64,000 nt of DNA from Sphingomonas hengshuiensis (GTDB lineage Bacteria; Pseudomonadota; Alphaproteobacteria; Sphingomonadales; Sphingomonadaceae), in NCBI GenBank assembly GCA_003240755.1, contig QFNF01000010.1, positions 85,961 through 149,960 of the forward strand. Direction: 5' to 3'. Below the pieces are notes generated by a model, which made no database searches, had not been told where the DNA came from, and saw nothing but the letters and a program-made list of their open reading frames with translations. Each line of letters opens with the position of its first letter. Position 1 is the first letter of the stretch. Both the position numbers and the translations under genes were made by a program. Positions 1 through 8,535 of the stretch are shown here, one piece after another.

Positions 1-869
1 CTCACGATCAGCCGCGCCGATACCGTGCGATCCGCGTTCAGCGCGCCGTTGGCGTCGCCGGTCAGCCGCCATTGCCCGAACGATCCCGTCTCCCCGGTCA
101 GGTCGAGCACCGGGGCCGCGCTGGGCTTCTTGGTGACGATGTTGATCGTTCCGCCGAGATTGTTGACCCCGGCGAGAACCGCGTCCGGCCCCTTTAGCAC
201 CTCAATGCGCTCGACATTCGCCAGCGGCTGCGTCGCGCCCGCGGACAGCCCCTGCGCGACCACGGTCGGCAGGCCGTTGGTGATGCCGCTCGATCCGAAG
301 CCGCGCACCGTATAGGCGACGCCCCCCTGCACCGTCGCGGTGTTGACCGACACGCCGCCGGCGTTGCGCAGCGCATCCGCCAGCGTCTGCGCCTGTTGCT
401 CGGCGATCAGCCGGGCGGAGATCACCTGGCTGTTGCGCGGCTGTTCGCGCAGCGACTGGCCGGTCCGCGACGAGGTGGTGGCGTCGCGGACCAGCAGGTC
501 GGTTTCCGCCGGGTCGCGCCGGGCGATGACGACGATGTCGCCGGTGACGACCAGCGCGTCGCCGTCGTGCGACACCGCCAGTCGTCGGTCGCGGATCGCG
601 GCGCGGACGGCCGCCTGCGCCGAGGCCGCGTTGTCGACGGGGGCCGACGACAGACCGGCAACCGCATCGGGATCGAATTCGATGCGGGTGCCGCTACGCG
701 CCGCGATCGTGCGCAGCGCGGCGTCGAGCGGCATCGCGGGCAGCGAGATCGCGGCCCGTTCGGGTGTCTGCGCCCAGGCCGCCGGGATCATGGCGCCGGA
801 CAGCGGCGCCAGTGCGGCCCCGGCCGCGAGGCGAGCCAAGAGCGAATGAGCGGTGCGTGCGATCGTCAT
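1..869 (-). CDS. TonB-dependent receptor with N-terminal STN domain (3' part outside window)
   Basis: The frame is open from an ATG at 869 to the left edge, so about 289 N-terminal residues are visible. A signal peptide ending near PAAWAQ is followed by an STN (secretin/TonB short N-terminal) domain at about residues 38-105. The plug domain follows, with typical receptor motifs: SLREQPRNSQVIS, GVAYTVRGFGSSG, VERIEVLKGPDAVL and GGTINIVTKKP. STN domains contact FecR-type anti-sigma regulators or TonB-linked signalling, so this is probably a transducing, siderophore-type outer-membrane transporter. No fecI/fecR pair is visible beside it. The G-rich stretch just upstream of the ATG serves as ribosome binding site. 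A perfect palindrome lies about 180 bases upstream. The family assignment is secure; the substrate is unknown. Confidence 0.93.
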   Translation of the reverse strand, partial: MTIARTAHSLLARLAAGAALAPLSGAMIPAAWAQTPERAAISLPAMPLDAALRTIAARSGTRIEFDPDAVAGLSSAPVDNAASAQAAVRAAIRDRRLAVSHDGDALVVTGDIVVIARRDPAETDLLVRDATTSSRTGQSLREQPRNSQVISARLIAEQQAQTLADALRNAGGVSVNTATVQGGVAYTVRGFGSSGITNGLPTVVAQGLSAGATQPLANVERIEVLKGPDAVLAGVNNLGGTINIVTKKPSAAPVLDLTGETGSFGQWRLTGDANGALNADRTVSARLIV

Positions 870-1050
870 ACAAACCCCTTTCCCCAGCAGAAGCGGCGCC
901 CGCCGGCGATGGCGGGGCGTCGAGATGGCGCGGCGCCGCCCTTGCGGCGGTCATCGGCGTTGTCCTGCGGGGTGGTCGCATCCCGATCGTGCTGTCGGGG
1001 CGTCGACCGGGCATGATCGTGCGACGGGATTTGCATCAAAACAAATCGCA

Positions 1051-1071
1051 ATTGATGATGGTATCATCAAT
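1051..1071. promoter_or_regulatory. Perfect 9-bp palindrome, candidate operator
   Basis: ATTGATGAT at 1051-1059 is repeated inverted as ATCATCAAT at 1063-1071 around a 3-base centre. It lies in an AT-rich patch between the lysR stop (1083) and the receptor start (869). There is no T-run, so a terminator is unlikely. It could bind a dimeric regulator controlling the receptor; which regulator is unknown. Confidence 0.45.
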
Positions 1072-1082
1072 ATGACTGATAC

Positions 1083-2021
1083 TCAGGCCGGCAGGCGCCC
1101 CCCCGGCCAGTCGACCGCCGTCTCCAGCAAGGCCAGCAGCCAGTGGATATAGGGCTCGTTGGCGCGGTGGGCGGGCCATTGCGCCACGACGGTGGACATC
1201 GGCGAGCGTACCGGAACGCCGACCAGCCGGATTGGAATCATCGTCGCATAATGCTGCGCCAGCCAACTGCTCATCGTCGCGACCAGATCGGTACCGACGA
1301 CGAGGTTGGGCAGCATCGAGTAGAGCCCCGTCCGCACCTTGACGTTGCGGTACTTCCCATCGGCATCGGGGCCTTCCGTCGTGCCGGCCTGGTGGGCCGG
1401 TTCCATGTCGTCGAACAGTGCGACATGCCACGCCTCGCGATATTCCTGCATGGACAGCTCGGCGCCGAAGCGGCGGTTCTCGCGCCACACCACCCCGGAC
1501 AGGCCATGGTCGAACAGCGGTCGTGACGGGTGACGCGGATCGACCATCGGCGCCGGGACCAGCGCGATGTCCACCCCGCGGTCGAACAACGCCTCGCTCG
1601 ATCCATAATGGAACGGCATCAGCCGCACATCCAGTCCCGGCCCGGCCGCAAGCAGGGCCGGGACCACCAGGCGCAGGAACATCAGCTCCACCGCCTCGGG
1701 CGCGGCGATGGTGACGGTGCGCCGTGCGGTTTGCGGGTCGAAGGCGAGCCGCAGGTTGAAGGCGTCGTCGGCCTCGCGCAGGATACGGGCAACGCGCGGG
1801 CGCAACGCATCGCCCAGTTCCGTCCGCCGGCTTTCCCCATGCGCGAACACGACCAGTTCGTCGCCGAACTGTGCCCGCAATCGACGCAACGCCATGCTCA
1901 TCGCCGGCTGGGTCAGCGAAATCGAGCGCCCCGCCGCCGTGAGCGTCGGCGCGCGCAATAGCGCGTCCAGCGCGTAGAGCAGGTTGAGGTTCAGCCTGCG
2001 AAGTATCGGTTCCGTTGTCAC
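1083..2021 (-). CDS. LysR-family transcriptional regulator (NodD-like)
   Basis: A 312-residue LysR-type regulator. The N-terminal winged helix-turn-helix is at about residues 8-67 (LNLLYALDALLRAPTLTAAG, then LTQPAMSMALRRLRAQFGD), followed by a substrate-binding domain. The LNLLYALDALL start and the general architecture match the NodD-like subgroup. The start is a GTG at 2021, chosen because GGGGAG lies 6 bases upstream; the open frame extends further 5' but that part has no LysR similarity. It is followed downstream on the same strand by the STN receptor, with 213 bases between them that contain the palindrome. It may control that receptor, but LysR proteins usually act on divergent targets, and here the divergent side is an empty stretch and a decayed receptor. 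The ligand is not predictable. Confidence 0.9.
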   Translation of the reverse strand: MTTEPILRRLNLNLLYALDALLRAPTLTAAGRSISLTQPAMSMALRRLRAQFGDELVVFAHGESRRTELGDALRPRVARILREADDAFNLRLAFDPQTARRTVTIAAPEAVELMFLRLVVPALLAAGPGLDVRLMPFHYGSSEALFDRGVDIALVPAPMVDPRHPSRPLFDHGLSGVVWRENRRFGAELSMQEYREAWHVALFDDMEPAHQAGTTEGPDADGKYRNVKVRTGLYSMLPNLVVGTDLVATMSSWLAQHYATMIPIRLVGVPVRSPMSTVVAQWPAHRANEPYIHWLLALLETAVDWPGGRLPA

Positions 2022-2594
2022 GATCGCTCCCCGTCCGCTGGCGCGCGCCATGCCATATCGCAGTCCGGCCTTACACCAGGCGGGGCGCCTTGCCCGCACC
2101 GCCGTCGCGGCGGGCGGGCTGCTCCGGCAATCGCCGCAAAGCCGGATCGTGCGTTCATGCGGTTGCGGCCGATAGCCTCGGCGAGACGCGGGCGGTCAGT
2201 ATCGTTGGCGCGGCGTACCGGCCGAACGATCCGCAAATCGCCCAAAGTCTGTCCGCTTGAGATGAAATCGGAGATTAGCAAGGGGTAGATACCGGGATCC
2301 AAACTGGCCAATGGCTGAGCGGCCGGCATGGACATGACGGCACGAACGACGTCCGTGGTCGTGTCGCTCCCGCGACATACTTGCCCGACGGGGCCTTTAT
2401 CCTTTCTGGCGAACGGATTGCACATCAGATCAGACAGTCGGGAAACTCGACAGGATGCGTCTCTCCCGTGGCGAGGTCGGACGCGCCGTCCCACGGTATA
2501 AAAATTGCAACACCGACTAATGGTATCTGGCGCCGCCTGCGTCTTCGACATTGCTGGCGTGGTGGGCGCCATGGTTTGAAGTTGGGGGGTCGAT
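2022..2594. other. Intergenic, no gene recognised
   Basis: No frame in this stretch resembles a known protein; the open frames are composition artefacts. An AT-richer segment around 2500-2560, just before the remnant receptor start, may hold its former promoter. Confidence 0.6.
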
Positions 2595-3089
2595 GTGAAG
2601 ACAGGGGGGTATGTTCCGACATGCGCGGTGGCGCTGGCGGTCGCGGTGGTCGGCGCGACGGTTCCCGCGGCGGCGCAGGACGCTACGCCTGGCGATGCGA
2701 CGCACCGGATCACGATTCCGGCGGGGCCGCTGTCGCAGGGCGTGCTGGCGCTGTCGGCGCAGGCCGGGGTGCAGGTGGTGTTCGAGAGCGGCACGGTCGG
2801 CAGCGTGACCGGCAATGCCGTCACGGGCACGCTTACCACGCAGCAGGCGCTCGACGGCCTGCTGGCGGGCACCGGCCTGCGCTGGCGGTGGCTGCGTGCG
2901 GGCGTGGTCACGATCGAGGCGGGGATCACCGCCGACGCGGGCGAGCGCGTCACCGGCGCGGTGCGGGTCGAGGCGGCGCAGGGCGCGACCAGCCTCCAGA
3001 CGGCCGTCTAATCGCGCGGGTTCGAACTGAACGCGATCCAGATCGACGGTGCCGCGCCGATCGTCACGTCCGCCGATCCAGTATCTTGC
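2595..3089 (+). pseudogene. Decayed STN-type TonB-dependent receptor (N-terminal remnant)
   Basis: A GTG at 2595, preceded by TTGGGGGG, opens a frame with a signal peptide ending ATVPAAAQ and an STN domain (about residues 35-108: RITIPAGPLSQGVLALSAQA, VVFESGTV, ALDGLLAGTGLRW). It then reaches the start of the plug (VTGAVRVEAAQG, TSLQTAV) and hits a stop at 3009-3011. Directly after the stop the same frame continues as SRGFELNAIQIDGAAPI, which is the mid-plug 'RGF-LN-IQIDG' motif of TonB receptors. Roughly 50-80 plug residues are therefore missing and the whole beta-barrel is gone. A complete receptor is normally 700-1000 residues. A free STN peptide of 138 residues could still be made, but I regard the locus as a pseudogene. 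Confidence 0.8.
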
Positions 3090-3832
3090 GGCGAGGGGGG
3101 CAGTGGGCGCAACTGCCCGGGGACTTTCCGCCGCTCACGACAGAGCCGTATCGGTTCTACGGCGCGCGCGACAGCGGCCTGCTCGACGCGATCCATATGG
3201 TGCTGGTGGCCGGCGCGCGGGTCAGCTTCGCCAACGACTGTGAAAGCCCGTTAAAGCTTGACCGGGATGATCGTCGGCGGTCGGACGCCGCCATCCCGAA
3301 TCCGTCCCGCAGGGAACGGCGGTCGCCTCCTGCCGCCGGATGTGCAGAAATCGACACAAATCGGTCATCCTCCAAGACCGGACAGCGCAGGCATTGCCGA
3401 GTTGTCTTGAAACAAATCCTTGATAAATAAGTAAAATATCTGCGGACGGACCTGTTTCGGACGTTCTTGCCTGACGCGCCGACGATGATAGGCTGTCCTC
3501 ATAAGAAAACACCCCGCAGGATGAACAACAGCCGATCCCGGCACCGGACAGAGCGGCAATGGCCGCCGCCGGGCACGGTTCGCGCATGGTTTGGGAGAGG
3601 TACGGACACGTTCGGGGGATGTCCTTACCTATGCTTGCCGTTTCATCACGACGATTAGCGCCTTCCCCGCCGGGCGGCGGCCGGGGCCATGTGCTGGCCG
3701 GGCCGCGACGCGGTTCGAACGAACGCGCCCATGCCGAGCGATACCTGCCGGTGCGCGCCCGACCGGGTGGCCGGCACGTGCCGGCCGCCGCCCCGCGCCC
3801 TTCCGCCTTTCCGCGTTCCTGAGGAGGTTTTC
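3090..3832. other. Intergenic, possible further decay products
   Basis: No intact gene is visible. A short frame at about 3095-3255 reads protein-like (GDFPPLTTEPYRFYGARD, then LLDAIHMVLVAGARVSF) but I cannot assign it to a family. An AT-rich patch at about 3405-3450 contains TTGAAA and TAAAAT elements and could be a promoter. The rest, up to the aminotransferase ribosome binding site at 3821, holds nothing I recognise. Confidence 0.5.
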
Positions 3833-4960
3833 ATGGCCGTTTCATCTCTTCCGTCCCTGTCCCGCCGGCATATGCTGGGCGTGTCGACCGTCGCCATCGG
3901 CGCGATCGGCACCATGCCGGCGCTCGCCGCGCGGACCGGCGCCGCGCCGCCGGTCTTCGGTCCCGCCGACGGCGTCGCGCTGCTGTCGCGCAACGAGAAT
4001 CCCTATGGCCCCAGCCCCAGCGCGCTGCGCGCGATCGACGAACAGGCGACGAAGGGCGCCTATTATGCCGAGGGCGGGGTCCAGCGGCTCGCCGCGATGA
4101 TCGCCGAACGGCACGGGGTTACGCCCGACCATATCGTCATCGGCAACGGATCGAGCGAGGTGCTCAACGCGATCGGGCTGGCGTGGAAGGGGCGTGGGCC
4201 GATGGTCGGGCCGCAACTGTTCTGGGACACCTGCGCGCTCTATGCCACGCGGCAGGGGGGGACGCTCAACCGCGTGGCGATGACCCCCGATCTGGGCATC
4301 GACCTTGCGGCGATGGATGCGGCGGTGGGGCAGGGGGCCGCGCTGGTCCATATCTGCAACCCGAACAATCCGACCGGCAAGCTGATCCCCGGGCCGACGA
4401 TGGCGGCGTTCGTGCGCAAGGTCGGCCCGCGCGCGACGGTGCTGGTCGACGAGGCCTATAACGAGCTGACCGACGATCCCGCCGGGGCGAGCGTCGTCCC
4501 GCTGGTGAAGGAAGGCGCCAATCTGATCGTGGCGCGCACCTTCTCCAAGATCTACGGCATGGCGGGGCTGCGCATCGGCTACACGATCAGTTCGCCCGAA
4601 AAGGCGGCGCTGATCCGCACCAACCTGATGTCGTCGCCCAATACCGCCGGGCTGGCCGGGGCGATCGCGAGCTACAACGACGAACCGTTCCTGCGCTATT
4701 CGAAGGGCAAGGTGGTCGAGGCGCGCGAGATGATCCTCGCCGCGACGAAGAAGGCCGGGCTGCGCGCGCTGCCGTCGCAGGCGAACTTCGTGTTCGTCGA
4801 GGTGCCCGACGCCGACCGGCTGCGCGCGGCGATGGCCGAGCGCAACGTGCTGATCCGGGGGACCTATGGCCAGTGGAGGAACTGGTCGCGGGTCAGCACC
4901 GGCCGGATCGAGGACGTGGCGCGCTATGCCGCCGCGCTGCCCGAACTGGTCCGCGCGTGA
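3833..4960 (+). CDS. Tat-exported HisC-like class I/II aminotransferase
   Basis: A 375-residue PLP-dependent fold-type I aminotransferase related to histidinol-phosphate aminotransferase. Visible landmarks are the substrate-binding SRNENPYGPSP, the GNGSSE cofactor loop, CNPNNPTGK, VDEAYNEL and the Schiff-base lysine in RTFSKIYGMAGLRIGY. The N-terminus carries a twin-arginine signal (SRRHMLG, then a hydrophobic stretch ending MPALAA), so the folded enzyme would be exported with its cofactor. The ATG at 3833 is chosen because GAGGAGG lies 6 bases upstream. Cytoplasmic HisC has no such leader, and no histidine genes are near, so biosynthetic HisC is unlikely. A periplasmic transamination of an amino-acid-like substrate is inferred. 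It stands alone, convergent with the UrcA gene. Confidence 0.88.
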   Translation: MAVSSLPSLSRRHMLGVSTVAIGAIGTMPALAARTGAAPPVFGPADGVALLSRNENPYGPSPSALRAIDEQATKGAYYAEGGVQRLAAMIAERHGVTPDHIVIGNGSSEVLNAIGLAWKGRGPMVGPQLFWDTCALYATRQGGTLNRVAMTPDLGIDLAAMDAAVGQGAALVHICNPNNPTGKLIPGPTMAAFVRKVGPRATVLVDEAYNELTDDPAGASVVPLVKEGANLIVARTFSKIYGMAGLRIGYTISSPEKAALIRTNLMSSPNTAGLAGAIASYNDEPFLRYSKGKVVEAREMILAATKKAGLRALPSQANFVFVEVPDADRLRAAMAERNVLIRGTYGQWRNWSRVSTGRIEDVARYAAALPELVRA

Positions 4961-4995
4961 CCGGGGCGGCGCGCGGCGCCCGCCCCGGGGGGCGA

Positions 4996-5328
4996 TCAGC
5001 CGCGCGCCGCGCGCGCCGCGATCTGCGCCCGCGCGCCCGCCAGCGCGGCGGTTTCGCAGCGGACATAGTCGGCACGCGGGCGCAGGCCCCACATGCTGCT
5101 GTATCCGCACACGTCGCGCGCACCGGCCATCAGGCGGCGGCCGATCGTGCGGTTGTCGCGGACGCCGGCAAGGTCGATCGCGACCGTGCGGACCACGCGG
5201 CCCTCGGCATCGCTGGCGGTCATCGCGATGTTGGCGACATCTTCCGCACAGGCGGCGGGGGCGGCGGCAAGCAGCGCGCCGGCGGCACCGAGCGCCAGCG
5301 ACAGGCGGCGAACAGACAGGGGTAGCAT
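4996..5328 (-). CDS. UrcA family protein
   Basis: A 110-residue exported protein with a signal peptide (hydrophobic stretch ending AAPAACA) and the UrcA-type core: IDLAGVRDNRTIGRRLMAGA, then VCG and a second cysteine about 17 residues on (YVRCETAAL), probably a disulphide pair. UrcA proteins are small secreted proteins common in sphingomonads and Caulobacter; their function is unknown. The gene is divergent from the receptor at 5476, with a 147-base shared upstream region, so the two may be co-regulated. Confidence 0.8.
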   Translation of the reverse strand: MLPLSVRRLSLALGAAGALLAAAPAACAEDVANIAMTASDAEGRVVRTVAIDLAGVRDNRTIGRRLMAGARDVCGYSSMWGLRPRADYVRCETAALAGARAQIAARAARG

Positions 5329-5475
5329 CCTCTTCTCCTATTCTTCCCTGCGCGTGCGGTCCGGACCCGCCGCCCGCGCCTGTGCCGGTCCGTGCCGGCA
5401 CGACCGGCGGTATACCGGGTTCCAGCGAGAAAAAACACCGGGAGAGACCAGTTTCGCGGCACAACAGGGGGTTTC

Positions 5476-8082
5476 ATGCAAGCAGCGAATTTCGTCTCGA
5501 TGATGGCGATCGCCATCGCCATCGCGACACCGGCGGCGGCGCAGGAGGGGGCCATGCCCGCGCCCGTGACCACGACGCCGCAGGCCCCGGCGGACGATAT
5601 CGTCGTCGTCGGCACCCGCCGCATCGACCGCACCGTCGCCGAATCGGCGGTACCGGTCGATGTGTTCGATTCCGCGACGCTGGGGCAGCAGGCGCCGGCC
5701 GACATGAACACCGTGCTGCGCAACCTGATCCCGTCGTTCAACGTCGGCCGCTTCGTCAGTTCGGACGGGTCGGCGATCGTGCGCCCCGCGACGCTGCGCG
5801 GCCTGCCGCCCGACGAGGTGCTGGTGCTGGTCAACGGCAAGCGGCGTCACCGTTCGGCGCTGGTCCAGCTCGCCGGCGGGTCGCTGGCCGCCGGATCGCA
5901 GGGGGTCGACCTGGCGCAGATCCCGGCGATCGCGATCGACCGGATCGAGGTGCTGCGCGACGGTGCCGCCGCGCAATATGGATCGGACGCGATCGCCGGC
6001 GTCATCAACTACGGGCTGAAGCGCAACCGCGAGGGCGGATCGCTAACCGCGCGCTACGGCCAGTTCTATGCCGGCGACGGGGAGAATATCCAGGTCGCGG
6101 GCAATGTCGGGCTGGGGCTGGGCGACGGGTTCGTGTCGATCAGCGGCGAATATGTGAAGGCCGAGCAGACGAGCCGGGGGGGACAGCGTATCGGCGCCTT
6201 CGCACTGGCGGCGGCGCGTCCCGACCTTGCGGGGGATATTCGCGATCCGGTGCAGTTGCGCGGCGATCCGGCGGTCGAATCGGGGCGGATCTTCGTCAAT
6301 GGCGGGCTGCCGCTGGGCGAGAAGGACGAATTGTATTTCTTTGGCAACTGGGGCCGCAGCCATACCGAACTGGACTTCAACTATCGCCAGCCCGTCACCG
6401 TCACCGGCCCCAATCGCTATGGCACCGGCACCGCCAGCTATGGCTATGCGTCGGGCGTGTACGAGACGCTGTATCTCGACCGGCTCGCCAACGGGAATTA
6501 CGATGCGAACGGGCGGACGTTCAACTACAGCTCGGTCTTTCCGGCGGGTTTTTCCCCGCGTTTCATCGGCGATGTCGACGATCTGTCGGCGGCGGCCGGC
6601 TATCGCGGCGAAACCGGCTTCGGGCTGCGATATGATCTGAGCGCCAGTTACGGCCAGAGCCGGGTCGATTTCGGAATGGACGACACGGTCAACCCGTCGA
6701 TGGGACCCGAATCGCCGACCAGCTTCTATCTCGGTCGTCTCGAACAGCGCGAAACCAACTTCAACGGCGATTTCGTCTATACCGCCGACGTCGGCATCGC
6801 CAGTCCGCTGACGATCGCGTTCGGTGTGGAAGCGCGCGAGGAAGCGTACAGCATCGGGCTGGGCGATCCGGCCTCCTACGAGGTCGGTCCCTTCGCGTTC
6901 ACCCGGGTCCAGCGCACCGACGGCACGACCTTCAACGTCACCCAGCAGGTCGGGGCCAATGGTTTCCCGGGCTATGGTCCCAATGCGGTGGTCGATACGA
7001 CCCGGCAGAGCTATGCCGGCTATCTCGATGTGGAAGGCGACCTGACCGACCGCCTGACGCTGGCCGGCGCGGTGCGCTACGAGAATTTCTCGGACTTCGG
7101 CGGCACGACCAACATCAAGGGTACGGCGCGCTATGCGTTCAGCCCGGCGGTCGCGATCCGCGCGGCGGCCAGCACCGGGTTCCGCGCGCCGACCCCGGGG
7201 CAGAGCTTCACCACCAACATCGCCACCGGCTTCGTCGGCGGCAATCCGGTCGAGACCGCGACGCTGCCGCCGACCAGCCCCGCCGCGCAGTTGTTCGGCG
7301 CCAGCGCGCTGGCGCCCGAAACCTCGGTCAACCTGTCGGGCGGCATCGTGCTGACCCCGGTCAGGGCGCTGACCGTCACGCTCGATGCCTATCAGATCGA
7401 CGTGAACGACCGTATCGGCATGTCGGGCAATTTCGACATCACGACGCAGGCGCAGCGCGACCAGCTCCGTTCGCTGGGGGTCGAGAACTGGGCGAGCCTC
7501 GGCCGGCTGCGCTATTTCACCAATGCGTTCGACACCCGCACGCGCGGCGTCGATCTGGTGGTCAACCATGTCGCCGGCACCGACTGGGGGCGGTTCAACA
7601 CCGTGTTCGCCGCGAACTACAACCGGACCGAGGTGACGGCGTTCAACCCGACGATCATCACCCGCGAACGGCGCGGCGATATCGAGAATCTGACGCCGCA
7701 TTTCCGCGCCAACCTGTCCGAAAGCTGGTCGGACGGGCCGCTGGCGATCACCGCGCGGGCGCAATATTACGGGCCGATCACCTCGTTCGACCTGCCGGCC
7801 AATGGCGGCGACAAGCGTTTCGGGTCCGAAGTCATGGTCGACCTCGAGGTCAGCTATCAGATCACCCGAGCCATTCGCGTCGCGGTGGGCGCGGAGAATC
7901 TGTTCGACAATTATCCCGACCGCGATTTCCGCGCGGCCGGGGGCACCGGGGCCGGTGGCACGCCGTTGCAGAATTTCTTCCTCGCGACCGACGCCACCGT
8001 TTCCGGCGATCGCTATCTCGGCAATGCACCGACCGGGTTCAACGGCGGCTTCTGGTATGCCCGCGCGCAACTGACCTTCTGA
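5476..8082 (+). CDS. TonB-dependent outer-membrane receptor
   Basis: An 868-residue receptor without an STN domain. A signal peptide ending ATPAAAQ is followed by a TonB-box-like DDIVVVGTRR at about residue 40. The plug follows (RPATLRGLPPDEVLVLVNGK, IDRIEVLRDGAAAQYGSDAI, GVINYGLKRN), then a 22-strand-type barrel ending in the aromatic C-terminus WYARAQLTF. The start at 5476 has GGGGG 4 bases upstream and places the signal peptide correctly. It sits between the divergent UrcA gene and a decayed SDR. No transport or enzyme partner is adjacent, so the substrate cannot be inferred. The 'LVLVNGKRRHRSALVQ' plug type is common in sphingomonad receptors annotated as iron-complex or unknown-substrate transporters. 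Confidence 0.95.
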   Translation: MQAANFVSMMAIAIAIATPAAAQEGAMPAPVTTTPQAPADDIVVVGTRRIDRTVAESAVPVDVFDSATLGQQAPADMNTVLRNLIPSFNVGRFVSSDGSAIVRPATLRGLPPDEVLVLVNGKRRHRSALVQLAGGSLAAGSQGVDLAQIPAIAIDRIEVLRDGAAAQYGSDAIAGVINYGLKRNREGGSLTARYGQFYAGDGENIQVAGNVGLGLGDGFVSISGEYVKAEQTSRGGQRIGAFALAAARPDLAGDIRDPVQLRGDPAVESGRIFVNGGLPLGEKDELYFFGNWGRSHTELDFNYRQPVTVTGPNRYGTGTASYGYASGVYETLYLDRLANGNYDANGRTFNYSSVFPAGFSPRFIGDVDDLSAAAGYRGETGFGLRYDLSASYGQSRVDFGMDDTVNPSMGPESPTSFYLGRLEQRETNFNGDFVYTADVGIASPLTIAFGVEAREEAYSIGLGDPASYEVGPFAFTRVQRTDGTTFNVTQQVGANGFPGYGPNAVVDTTRQSYAGYLDVEGDLTDRLTLAGAVRYENFSDFGGTTNIKGTARYAFSPAVAIRAAASTGFRAPTPGQSFTTNIATGFVGGNPVETATLPPTSPAAQLFGASALAPETSVNLSGGIVLTPVRALTVTLDAYQIDVNDRIGMSGNFDITTQAQRDQLRSLGVENWASLGRLRYFTNAFDTRTRGVDLVVNHVAGTDWGRFNTVFAANYNRTEVTAFNPTIITRERRGDIENLTPHFRANLSESWSDGPLAITARAQYYGPITSFDLPANGGDKRFGSEVMVDLEVSYQITRAIRVAVGAENLFDNYPDRDFRAAGGTGAGGTPLQNFFLATDATVSGDRYLGNAPTGFNGGFWYARAQLTF

Positions 8083-8243
8083 TCCGGGCGCACTGGTGAA
8101 GCGAAGTCCGGCGGTCCCGCAGGGGCCGTCGGGCTTCGTGCGTCGGGGATGGCTGCGTCCGGAAACGGCGCCGAGGGCGCCCTGCCAGCGTCCTCCGCCG
8201 CTGGTCGGGGTAGGGGCGTGGGTGAAGCACGCGGTACGTCTGC

Positions 8244-8390
8244 TCAAGGAGCGATCGCGCTGCCGCCATCGACCGTCACGCTCGACCCGGTGGCATGGGG
8301 ATCGGTGGCGGCGAACAGGATCGCCCTGGGCAATGTCCTCCGGCTGGCCGACACAATGCGGGCAGGCGGGCGGCCGCATTGTCGAACGTG
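8244..8390 (-). pseudogene. Frameshifted C-terminal remnant of a short-chain dehydrogenase
   Basis: Three reading frames of the minus strand together spell an SDR C-terminus: FDNAAARLPAL, then VGQPEDIAQ, then AILFAATDPHATGSSVTVDG and GSAIAP before a TGA at 8244. The complete SDR at 55970-56635 reads FDKAAARLPAHRVGHPEDVA, then QAILFVATNPYATGSAVTVD at the same place. At least two frameshifts separate the pieces, and the N-terminal three quarters are absent. It is a dead paralogue or transfer remnant. Confidence 0.8.
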
Positions 8391-8470
8391 GAAACGTCCG
8401 GAGTGCCGAAACGGCGAAGGGCCCGCGACAGGTCGCCTTTCTGTCCGGCGTTGACCTGCTGACAAGCAAG

Positions 8471-8501
8471 CGGACCGCCCGGCCTCGCGCCGGGCGGTCC
8501 G
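8471..8501. terminator. GC-rich hairpin, candidate terminator
   Basis: A perfect 13-bp stem (8471-8483 with 8489-8501) closes a CTCGC loop. It lies 35 bases beyond the stop of the minus-strand receptor at 8536. A long T-run is missing, so termination efficiency is uncertain. Confidence 0.55.
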
Positions 8502-8535
8502 TGTTGCAGGGCGCTTTTGCAGACGTAGGCGGGCG

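Noticed and set aside
2018..2953. 311-codon minus-strand frame over the intergenic region and decayed receptor
   Set aside because: Pro/Thr/Arg-rich with no domain; partly antisense to a convincing STN sequence.
6043..8469. 808-codon open frame antisense to the receptor at 5476
   Set aside because: No protein-like pattern apart from the short SDR remnant segment at its start; composition artefact.
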